DNA of 64,000 bases from Atrichornis clamosus. Lineage: Eukaryota > Chordata > Aves > Passeriformes > Menuridae. Of the stretch, positions 28,882 through 38,862 are shown one piece after another. Positions within the stretch are counted from its first letter, which is position 1. The number at the start of each line of letters is the position of its first letter. A program made the position numbers and the translations under genes. The notes below the pieces were generated by a model. That model had not been told where the DNA came from. It made no database searches and worked only from the letters and a program-made list of their open reading frames with translations. The DNA lies in NCBI GenBank assembly GCA_013400975.1, contig WBMZ01006338.1:62001-126000 (forward strand), in the 5' to 3' direction.

Positions 28882-29358
28882 ACAGAATCACAGAATGGGT
28901 AAGATTGGAAAGGACCACAGTGGCCCATCTGGTCCAACCTCCCTGCTCAAGCAGGCTCATCCCAGAGCACATGGCACAGGATTGTGTCCAGACATTTCCT
29001 GAATATCTCCAGTGAGACAGACTCCACAACCTCTCTGGGGAGCCTGTTCCAGTGCCCAGTCACCTGCACAGTAAAGAAGTTCTTCTTCATATTCAGGTGG
29101 AAATTCCTGAGTGTCAGTGTCTGTCTGTTGTCTCTTGTCCTACTGTTTGGCACCACCAAGAAGACCCTGCCTCCATCCTCTTGGCATCCTCCCTTCAGAT
29201 ATTTATAGACATGGAAGAGTTCCCCTCTCAGTTGTCAATACTTGAGGCTGAACAGGCCCAGCTCCCTCAGCATTTTCTTGTAAGAGAGATGTTCCATCCC
29301 CTTTGTTATCCTCCACTGGACCTGCTCCAGGAGCTCCATGTAAGATCTGGCATTTAAA
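28882..29358 (-). mobile_element. CR1 LINE 3' end, minus strand
   Basis: The left edge, ACAGAATCACAGAATGGGTA, is the reverse complement of the CR1 3' terminal repeats. It is followed by GGACCACAGTGGCCCATCTG, GACTCCACAACCTCTCTGGG and GGCTGAACAGGCCCAGCTCC, all antisense CR1 3' UTR blocks. The copy stops near 29,358 after CCTGCTCCAGGAGCTCCATG, so it is a 5'-truncated copy of roughly 480 bp. It is a different CR1 subfamily from those at 43 and 46 kb, judged by its sequence next to the terminal repeat. Confidence 0.93.
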
Positions 29359-32300
29359 CAGACCAAAGTGAAGTGTGAAGTTATATACAATACAGAGGCA
29401 TCCACTTCAGTTTTACTGAGCAATTTATTATATATTTTTTTTAAATCCTGTGAAGGAGTACAGCATTCAAATTATTGGTATACAAATACCATTGAGTTTG
29501 AGGTGAAAGGGCACAAACAGGATAACTTACGGATTTTAGAGGCTGTTTGCTGACTAAGGATCTCTGTTGGGTCAGGATTTTATATTGATTGTACCTTGCA
29601 GCTAGAGCCAAAGGGGCAGGTGCAGGAGCAGTACACCCAAAGGCTGCCACTGCACATGCTGGGAATAAAGCTTTCCTTGTTTCCTTGTATCCTTATGAGA
29701 AGGGGGATTTCAGGCATTTCAGGAGAGACCACGTCCCTGTGCTTGATGAAGAGACAAGTCAGAACAACATTCACCATCCAGTCTTCCCTTAACACCTTAC
29801 AAATATTTCTTAGGCAACCTGGAAAACACAATGCTGAATGAGTAGCAATGTCCAGGCAGCTACTTGGACTTTTAGGCATTTTGCATAAATGCACAGCTTC
29901 CCTGGAACTGTGGTGGTGACCTAGTCCCAGGCACCAACACAGGTGTTCCTTGGAGCTGAAGGACACATGGGAATGTTCAACGCTTCTGCCATCCCACAGG
30001 AGATGCATATCCCCAGCCTGCCCCACTGCCTTTCCTCCATGGAACCTGCAGCCATCCCTGACTCTGTCCTTACCACAAAACCATAGCTCCTTCTCACTGT
30101 CTCGCCTCCCTCGCCAAGGCGAAGCCACAACCATCAGCTTTCTGGCCTCCCCTTCAGGAGCATCCTGGAAGCCTTCTGTGTCCATGCCTGCAGCAGAAAA
30201 GCACCATATGCTTCATACAGCCAACAGGTCTTGTTGATGCATCTGACACCACGTGATTCATAAGACTATTAACAGTAACACCGAGGTTTATGGTTCTGTA
30301 TGTGTTATTGCTGGATTTGTGACTAATGCACAGAACTCCTTTGCATCTCTGGCAATAACTGCCTGAAGCTTCTTACAAACCCTGGTCCAATCATCTCAGG
30401 GCAACATGGATGTTGTGAGTGCCAGGACAAACCCACACCTTTCACAAAGAGCTGACACCCTGGTCACTTGGACAGACGCTGCTCGCATTTCTGGCACTGG
30501 GCTTGTCTAAACAGTCTGGTCTGACCTAGAACTACCCAGAGAGGCTACAAGGAACAACCATCTCCTCTGCTTTTGTGGATACATCCCTAACTCTCTATAT
30601 GCTCATGCACCTATAGGCACCCATTTTCCTTCAATCCTGACCTTGCAGTCCTGCTGTTAGGGGTTGGGCATTGGCAGAAAGCCATGAAGAGCCAAAGCCT
30701 GGCTTCCAGGACCACTGTGGTCACGTTAGCTTTCCAGCAATCAGCTTCACTGCAGAAGGATTAGGACATGCTCAGGTCCAGGCAACACGAGGCTGAACCA
30801 GGGAGAGAGAGACTTTTGGTGGAAAAAGGTGCTTTTTTGCCTTGAGACCTTTAGAGGTTTTAGAGGAGTTTGTAGCTCACAGAATGTCATGCACTGCTGC
30901 TGCATCATAGCAGGAGCCCAGAGGAAACTGAACAATGGCAGAAGCACTGCTATGGAACAAAGATAATGTGGCTTTATGGATAGGGCTGGTTTCTTTCTGT
31001 GAGATTTCTCTGCGTCTGAAGTTTCTCTGGAAAACAGCATGTTTTTGGACTGTGGGTAATATTATTGGCTCACATTCCTTTGCATCCTACTCTGAACAGA
31101 TCCCCAACATGCGAGCACTGGGCTTCAGGTATTATGTATATAACAAAAGAGCAAAAAGTCAAAATCCAGAGAGTGCTTTATTCTGTGTGCATTGTTAGAG
31201 CTCTTCTTTTTAATATAATACATGCTTTAGCAATCTACTACAAATGGTGGAAAATTAAGAAACTGGAGCATACTTAAAAGCTGATCAATAAAAAGTGAAA
31301 ATATTGGTTAAGGCCTCTAATTATTCCTATCTCAGATAATGCTGAAGCATACCATTTTTTCCACACTAAGACATTATTAGTAATGATCTCATCTAATGTT
31401 TCCTTCGAAGCATCCATAGCACTTGAAATTTCAGCACATTTTCAATCCAAAATGAAATTATCCATTGCTAAATGAACACCACAGTATATTACATAGAGAA
31501 GTGACAGAGTGAAGAGACATCTTAATTGTAAATTCCCTGAATTTTTATTTTTAATTCAAAACACCAAGGTACTTTCCAGGCCCAGACTGAAGAGGAATTA
31601 AAATTTTAACTTTTCTGGGTTTGTGTAACTAATCTTGCAGCCACTCACTTGAAATTGTACGAACACTGAGAATTAGCTATATCAATGTCTGCACATGTTA
31701 AGCATTCTTATGATTTGAATTGATTCACTAAACTGAGCACATGGAACTTACATGGTTTGTTCTGGAAACAGAAGTTTTTCTAGACTGAAGGATGTGAAAA
31801 CTACTTCCCTATCTAATGCAACTCAGTACATCTGTGTGTGATTACATAAACACGTCTCAGACCACAGAGCAGCACAGCCAAGTCTCAGAGCAGTTACATT
31901 CATTAAACGTCAGACCATGTGACCTCCCCTGGACCTTCAATATTTGACTGTTTCTAAGATTTACTGAATATTCCCTATACTTTCTATTTAGAGCAAGAGT
32001 GGTTGACTGAGAATTAATTACATTATCCTTGAATAAATGACAAGTCAATGTTCCAGGGCTGAGCAAGTATGCCTGAAGCCACTAACAGAAAACAAAAGAA
32101 CTGAAAAAATATTGCTGCTTTAACTACATCAGTTCACTGAAAGTGGACTCAGAAATACTTTTCTTTAAAATGTGCATCATCATTTTACTTTCATATAATT
32201 ACATCTCATGCACAGATCATTTGTCCATGAGCTCAGGACTACTATTTTCTGCTGTATTCCTTCAAGGGTCAGTAGCTAGAGTTACCGCAGAGAATGTCCT

Positions 32301-33774
32301 AACCTGCAATTTCTGAGTAACCATAGGGATGCTACGCAGTGACAATTTCCAAATTGCAGATGCAGTAGCTCTCACCACCCAGCATCCACATACCTGCACC
32401 ATCCTACTGAAAAAGGCTCCTCCATGCTTGAGGTTGTACATCTCACCACAGAGATGTAAATCTTGTCAGATCACTCTTTGCTTGAAGCTTTGATTGCTTT
32501 TAAGTTAATCTTGGTTCTTATAGTGGTATCTGGGCAACTGGCTGAGGACAGGATTGGCTTTGTAGACATGTACAAGCAGTCTGGGTCCCAAAAAGATGAG
32601 TGAAATCTGGTTTATAATGAAGCTACATAAGACATACTGCCACAGGACTGGAAGAATCAATTTTGCGTTCTGAAGACCTGGTCTCTGGTCTGTGGCTCAT
32701 GTAAGTCATCCTATTTCTACCACCGGGGGAGGACGTGCAGTTTGAGCACACTGTTTCAAGAAGCCTGCAGTTGTCCAATCCAGATGTGGCCTGTGCGCAG
32801 ACAAGAAATTAACCCTTGTCACCATATTTATATACATGTATAGATGCTAAACCATGTATTAGAGCTTGTAACAGAACATGTTCTTGGTCACCTCTTGCAA
32901 ACACTTGGTAGCTTGCTTTGAACAGGTAAAAGATTAAATCAAGCATTTTCAAAAGTTAATAGCCTGCTGAATAGTTAACAAGACTTTTCAGCATGTTGAA
33001 GTCTACTCTCCATGCAAAATTACAGTGCTGTGTACAAAAACAAGATCCGTGTGGTGACAACAACTAAAGAGCATTTGACTGCATCCTAAAGAGAAAGCTC
33101 CTCACCGGCCATGACAGCAAGAGACCTGCTCACACTGATGACAAAAACCTTGCTAATAACAATACCTGTGATGCAGCAGTATTGTCAGTATCTAAAGTAG
33201 ACAGTGCCATTGCCATGTTAATAGCACACAAGTAAAGTTTGGATCTGAGAACTGTCTCTGCTGCTTTCTGGTTCCTTGGGAAAAACGAGTGCCTTAAGTG
33301 GGCTTCAAGTTTCTTAATAGGCTTTTGTACTGCTGGAGGCATTGATGGCTTGTATAGCCGTAGGTAACCTCCCTAGAAATCTCACTTACAGGGGTTAGGA
33401 ACGTTTAGTCATTTCAGCCACTGAACACTAAGAGTTGTACAAAATACTGTCTTTACATCTTATGCATGTAGTGCAAAAGTGGTCTCAGATGCTCTTGCAA
33501 TCCAATGAAATTAGGCTATTTCACAGTAAAACCTGGAGGGGGATAGGGGGTGGGAAAGAAGAAGTAATTTGAACCTGGTTTTGTACAATAAAATAATTCT
33601 TCTAATCTGGAAAACTATCTGTTGTGCAACCTTGTCTCTTTACAACAATAAGGTTTCGATGGACCTGCGAATTGACTATTCCTATGACTGGGGCTCCCAA
33701 ATAAGTCTTGGCGACATCGGCAGGAGATTCAAAACTTTCACAGGACGAAAAATGTGGCTGCTCCAGGAACACCT
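29359..33774. other. non-coding upstream flank of the CpG island
   Basis: Apart from the candidate minus-strand ORF at 29,580-30,187, this stretch shows no gene, CR1 or LTR that I can name. It is ordinary A/T-rich sequence that becomes abruptly G/C-rich at about 33,775. Confidence 0.5.
29580..30187 (-). CDS. candidate divergent ORF, 201 codons (unconfirmed)
   Basis: A minus-strand reading frame runs from ATG at 30,185-30,183 to TAA at 29,582-29,580. The ATG has G at -3 and +4. Two bases upstream of it is a good splice acceptor (GCTTTTCTGCTGCAG|GC on the minus strand). An in-frame TGA lies further upstream at about 30,213-30,215, so the frame is closed on that side of the acceptor. The product would be rich in Cys and His, with no recognisable domain, signal peptide or membrane segment. 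I do not recognise it. Its length is above most non-repeat ORFs here but not beyond chance. Context makes it worth listing: it points away from the CpG island 3.6 kb to the right, where a minus-strand donor exists, so it could be exon 2 of a bidirectional-promoter transcript. It may equally be a non-coding RNA exon or nothing. Confidence 0.2.
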
Positions 33775-34018
33775 GCATACCACCGCCACGGAGCCTCTGC
33801 CCGAAACCCCACGGCCCCTTCCAGGGCAGCCTCCGCGACCGGCCAAGGTCTGCTGCGGAGAGCGGGCGGCCGCAAACGGAGCGGCTGCCGCTGCTCCTGG
33901 CGCTCCCCGCGTCGCCGCTGGAGCACGAGTGGGGTGCGCCGGGGCGGGGCGGGGCGGGCCGGGCTCACCTGGGCCCCCGCACGGCGGAGACGCGCGGGCG
34001 GAGCGGGGGCGGAGGGAG

Positions 34019-34130
34019 CCCGTCCCGTCCCATCCCGTCCCTCCCCGTCCCGTCTCGTCCCGTCCCGTCCCGCTCTGTCCCTCCCCGTCCCACCCCTCAT
34101 CCCTGCCTCCCTCCCTTCCTCCCTCCCTCT
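34019..34130. repeat. CCCGT/CCCTC tract, minus-strand G-quadruplex candidate
   Basis: The plus strand carries many tandem CCCGTCC/CCCATCC units (34,019-34,097), then CCCTCC/CCTCCC units to 34,130. The minus strand therefore has well over four consecutive GGG runs separated by 1-4 nt, which satisfies the usual G-quadruplex pattern. It lies inside the CpG island, 60-170 bp upstream of the exon 1 donor. Confidence 0.85.
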
Positions 34131-34190
34131 GTGCGCGCCGGCGGCGGCGGCGCCGCGCTCCCTCCAGCCGCGCTTGCGAAGCCCCCGCAG
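34131..34190 (+). other. first exon (non-coding), 3' end at splice donor
   Basis: The donor CCGCAG|GTAAGC matches the U1 consensus well and is the strongest plus-strand donor in the CpG island. I place the 3' end of exon 1 at 34,190. The 5' end (transcription start) is not visible; the start coordinate given is only a lower bound and the exon may begin anywhere in the preceding 100-300 bp. No translation start feeding a conserved frame is needed here, because the next exon has its own ATG preceded by an in-frame stop. The intron begins with a short GCGCA tandem repeat. Linkage of this exon to the exon at 60,696 is an inference from strand, order and signals. Confidence 0.6.
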
Positions 34191-34582
34191 GTAAGCGCAG
34201 CGCAGCGCAGCGGGCCCGGGGGGCGGAGCGGGGCGGGGGGTCCCGCCATCCCCGCCCGCGAAAAGGTGCCCGCTTCTCATTCCCCGAGGGCTTCGTGCCC
34301 ACGGCGCCTTTCCCCTCCTCTCTTTGGCTTTTCTCTTTCGTGTTTCTGACCCTGCTCTAAGTCCTGCGGCGCGCAGTGGTGTGCGGGGCGGCGTGCATTG
34401 GCGGGGGGCCGCCTCCGGCGAAGGGCTCCTTCGGAATGGGCTCGAGGGTGCTGCTGGCGTCGGGTCAGGCTGGTGTTCCTGCTGGACTAACTTCAATGGG
34501 GTTGGCCTGGAATAAGTGATGGGCGCTTGTTTGATTAAGGGACACTAAGAGGACTTACTTAGGGCCTGTCCTGATAGTTTTC

Positions 34583-34606
34583 TTTTTTTTTTTTTTTTTC
34601 CCCCCT
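34583..34606. repeat. T17-C7 homopolymer tract
   Basis: Seventeen T (34,583-34,599) are followed at once by seven C (34,600-34,606). It is a pyrimidine tract just inside the first intron and likely length-polymorphic. Confidence 0.85.
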
Positions 34607-37600
34607 CCCTGAAGTCTCTTTGGATTTATTTATACAAAATTAAGGCAGTGGAAAAAGTCCTAGATAAAAAATGGTTGCCACCTCTCTCTCCTGACTTCCT
34701 CAGTCCTTTGGACGAAGAGCCTGCTAAAGTCTGATGGGAGCAGTATCGGTGTATCCATGGTTTTCAAAGGTAAAGGACAGGGAGAAGATGAATGACAAGG
34801 ACAAGGGTATGGATTATTAGAGAAAGACCGGGAGTGAGGGAGCAGGAGGGAAGCTAGAGGACAAAAGCCGTTAGCAAACTGAAGTGAGAAGACAGAGGTG
34901 GAACCAGAGGGACCAAGTTTCTTCCTCTCACTTCTTTCTCTATGTTCTTTTTAAATAGCTCCACAGTGGGAACCATCCCAAAAAACTGCCTCCTATGGAA
35001 ATATGTAAAAGGTTTTCGTTATAGGAAAAGTATTGGAATGTCTAAATTAATTTTCTTGTGGATTTCTCTGTGAAACAAGCTCACACCTTCATGATTTCAG
35101 TTGTCTGTGAATAAGTTAGAAATCTCCCCTTTCTTCTTCTTTTTTGTTTCCTCTCCTTATTTGCTCCAGGTTTGGGTTGGTTTTTTGTGGGTTTTTTTGT
35201 TTGGTTTGGGGTTTTTTAAAGTTTCAAGGCAAAATAAACTTGGGGAAGCCCCAGTTGGCTACTTGTGTTCCCAAAGTGTGGGGGAATTGCGGTAACTGCA
35301 GCCCTTTTACTACTAAATCTGCTGCAACTCGTATCTTTTCAAAGCAAGTCTTTTGCATGCTAAGTAAGGTTTGGTGTGTTGTACCATTTGGTCTAAAATG
35401 AATCACTCCCAGGTCTAGGAGTCATGTTTCAATTTGGCGGCCGGGCTGTGTGCCGTGCAGGCTGTTACTCTTGTGCGAGGATGGGGTATACCGTAGTACT
35501 AAAATAATATTTCTGGCAATTTCAGCAGTGGACTGAAGCGATACTCTGTGTGCACAGGCGTACGTGAAGCTCTGCCCTGCAGCTCGCTATTACTGGCTGT
35601 AGGCGTGCCGCGTGTTTTTCCTTAACTGATATGTGCTCGGACTTACAAAGCAATTTGATAGGCCTGTGTTTTACTGTTGTTTTTATTAAATATTAGCCAC
35701 ACAAAAGCAAATGCTGTCTTTCTCCAGAATAGATTGACATTGTCTCATCCTCTGCCGTTGTACATGAACTGTGGTTTCTTTCCTTTTTGTGCTGCAAATA
35801 ACCAAGGAGATGTTATTTAGGAATACTGAGAAGCACTGTTGCATGATCAGTTGTCCTTATCACTCCCTATCACAGATTGCACTAGCTAGACCCTTGGCTG
35901 GTATAAACCTTGTTCTGAGAACTTAGCAGTAACAGAGCTGGTTGGAGAGAGAAAAACACTGGCTGGTGTCTGCTTTCTCTTCCTCCGCTCTTCAAAACAA
36001 ATAATGAGGGTCGAAAGGTTAAACAGCTTTTGAGACAAAACACATGGAAAAAGCAAAATTAAAGTAATGCTACACTGCATACCCAGCTTTAATATGTGAA
36101 CTCCACATGTGAGTAATGCACACTCTTATCAATGTGTGCAAAAATACTTTATGGTCATGTAGTTTTTCTTCAGTAACTCTGGAAGATTGTAGCTAAAATA
36201 TAACTGCTTCTCTGCTTAAAAATTGGAGAAAATAAAATTCTATCTATAACTTGGTCTTGTAGTGTCACACAGTGAAACTATGTGGGGAATTCAGGAGAGG
36301 GTGTTGATGAAATTGTTTTGCTCTGGAGTAGAAACTTAGGTAGTACTTACATGGGGTTCGCTTTTACATCACTGTGATGAGCCCTTAGTAGCACCTTAAT
36401 GAATAGTAACGTGTTTCTCTGTAACTTCTCCATATTGAGCCAGTTTTGTCTGATATTCAGAGGTTTAAATCAAAAGGCAAATAATTCTTCTGAGGAGTTT
36501 ATTCCTTTGGGAGACTGACTATCTTCCCTTTGAGTAACCAACAGTTTGAGCGCTCTCAGAGGTGATCTGCCTTCTGCAGATGTCAGAAGAGCTAGCTTTG
36601 AGCACCTCTAGGTGGTGACCTGCCAGCACTTACTGAGCACTGTTGCTGTGTCTGGCTTTTTTATCATACGTATGCAGAGGAGAATTGAGTGCAGCTCCTT
36701 TGCCATCAGGACTGAGTGGGGAAGACTCTTCAGAGCAGTCGCTTATGGTCGTTGTGATGTCCAAGGACACATGGAAGAATTTTAGAGTGGGAGCAGGCAG
36801 TATTGTGTGGCAGTTGTCCTTTTCGCTATTATTTCCCACCTAAAATTGGAATTTGCTGCATAAGTGTGATTTCCTCCTTTCAGAAAGAAAAGTGCATGCA
36901 ATTTAAGGGACACTTAAATTCAGCTTAAATCTATCTAAATGGACTATTTGAACAGCAGCTGCTACACGTAATGCCAGGGGAAAAATGCATGCATCTGTTT
37001 TACCGAAAGGAGAATAGAGCAATCAATATTTGATCCCTCCAGCATCTTTAGCTTGTAGAGTAGTTCTTTATATATTGTGTATTTCACTACTTCATCTTTC
37101 ACAATGGGATATATTATTTTTTCTATCAGTTTAGTAGTGTGAAAAGAAAAAAAACTTTTGAGAAAGTAAATGATGTGGTTTTGGTTTTTTTTCATCTTTC
37201 TGTGTCCTTTTCTTTAAGACTGCTTTCCCTTTAGGTAAGGTCCTCATTTGTGATTTCAGGATTTTTGATAATTTGAAGGGAGAACACTGCTCTCCAGAAA
37301 TGCTTGATCATGAGGGATTTGAGGCAGTAATGGCTTGAACTGGCAGTGGTTATGTGGCATCTGATGTGTGTTTTTGACTTTTTCAGGTGTCTCAAGGTGA
37401 TACTGTAGAAATGTGGCACTCTTCAGTAGTGCAGCATTAGGGCCAAATGTACACATTTTGTGTTTTCCCTCACATGTTTTTCTTCATAGCTAAAACAGAA
37501 GTTTAAGACTTCATCTATGGCCCATAGATATCAATGGTAAAATCCATATTGGCACTGAATGACTTTGGATCAGGTGCAAGGCTGATGTTTTGCTTTGGCA

Positions 37601-37746
37601 GAAATACAGAGTTATTCCCAAGGCAGAGGAAAGCTATGTCAAGGAAATAAGAGCCGCTGTTCTATTTACCTTTCAGACAACTTGAATTTTGGCTTTCTTC
37701 ATTTATATTTCAAGCTTAGTTTCTATAAAACTAGTAGAAGCATTGC

Positions 37747-38862
37747 CTAGCATTCTTGCACCTTCACTGACATACTGACAGTGAACATCTGAATGTCTGG
37801 TACCTTGTTTTGGTTTTTACTGAAGGTAGAGAAGAATTCTGAGAAGTGCCTGTGTTTGTGTACCTGATCTTCTCCTCTCATCCATTGGTGTTCCTTGGCT
37901 GCCTGACATTCTTTGCATACCCCCAAGCTGATTAGCAGCACACCTGGCTTGCAAAATCTTGGTCGTTGTTCGGCTAAAGGTTGCACTCTAGGATCTATTG
38001 TCATTTTTTGATGACTGGTGTCGCTTATTCTTGAAAATACAGTTTCAATTTGTGCAACACTCAGCACCAGTAAGAAACAGAGCATATCTGCTGATGCTGG
38101 TTTAGATAGTATACGTGTGTTCCCATTCCACATGGCAGCTCCATGGTCATTGCATTTCTCTTCCAAGCTCTTGACAAAGACCTTTTGAGGTTGTTAAGCC
38201 ATTGCATTTCTGTACAGAAGAACAACAGCCTTGCTTGTATCAGTGCAAATAAGTGTCCAGAATTTTATGATGGGCACAGCCCAGAGTAGTTTGTTAAATG
38301 CATTTTTCTCAGTTCTGTACCTATTTCCTACTGAATCTGTCTCCTTCTTGACCAATATATTGTAGGCAGTTATGTTAGTGCACATAAAGAGGGGGACACT
38401 GCTGCATTTACCCCTGGGTAAAGAAGTATTTCTCCTTAATGGAATGTGAATCTTCTCCCTCTGCTGCTGGCAGACATAAGCAGACACACTTGCATGGCTG
38501 CTGTGGTACAAGGAGTCTGGGTAAGGCATGCCTGTCCCCACCAGCAGCACAGCCAAAGAGGAGGAACCACATCCCTCCTGCTCAAGCCACTCCCAGGATG
38601 AATCGCCTGGATAGGGTTCTGGGCTGTGGCCTGTTGAGAGTGTTTTGCTTTCCAAATGCCTAGAAGATTTGTGCTGGTCGACTTTGGGATGGATAATGGC
38701 CTGGCTGCCACTCCAGCTAGAGAAACAGGAGGAAAGTGTTGTGCCTTGCCATTTCCCACTCACATATTGCAGTGTGGTCTGCTGCCAAGATGGTGGTAAG
38801 TAGTGTGGATCAGTGGCATAAGAAATGCCTTCAGTTGCAAAAGTGGGGAGGCTGGATCTCTT
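37747..38862 (-). pseudogene. possible decayed coding stretch, one in-frame stop
   Basis: On the minus strand a single reading frame is open from about 38,862 to a TAG at 37,749-37,747, interrupted only by one TAA at about 38,196-38,194. That gives about 222 open codons, the stop, then about 148 open codons, in A/T-normal DNA where stops should come every 20 or so codons. No ATG with good context opens the upper half. I recognise no domain; a hydrophobic patch (LCFLLVLSV) lies early in the lower half. It could be an old retrocopy, an unannotated viral or host fragment, or a chance open frame. It lies inside the inferred first intron on the opposite strand. There is no poly(A) tail or LTR beside it. 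Confidence 0.2.

Larger units (their letters stand above)
33775..34460. promoter_or_regulatory. CpG-island promoter
   Basis: Base composition switches sharply to G/C-rich with dense CpG for about 700 bp. Several GC boxes (SP1/KLF type) are visible, for example GGGGCGGGGCGGGGCGGG at about 33,941-33,958, GGCGGAGCGGGGGCGGAGGG at 33,998-34,017 and GGGCGGAGCGGGGCGGGG at about 34,220-34,237. No TATA box precedes the likely start region. Downstream is a strong plus-strand splice donor (34,190/34,191), and a minus-strand donor, CAG|GTGAGC, lies at 33,969/33,968. This is the architecture of a broad, housekeeping or developmental vertebrate promoter, possibly bidirectional. Long open frames across it on both strands (200-263 codons) simply reflect the lack of A/T-rich stop codons. 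Confidence 0.9.

Noticed and set aside
29590..30240. LTR-like look around AATAAAGCTTTCC at about 29,664
   Set aside because: A polyadenylation-like hexamer is present but no TG...CA ends, polypurine tract or homology to the LTRs at 56.3 and 62.0 kb could be found.
33569..34496. Long overlapping ORFs of 206-263 codons on both strands across the CpG island
   Set aside because: The G/C-rich island lacks A/T-rich stop codons, so all frames stay open. The predicted peptides are Pro/Arg/Ser/Gly low-complexity and the tract CCCGT is translated in every frame.
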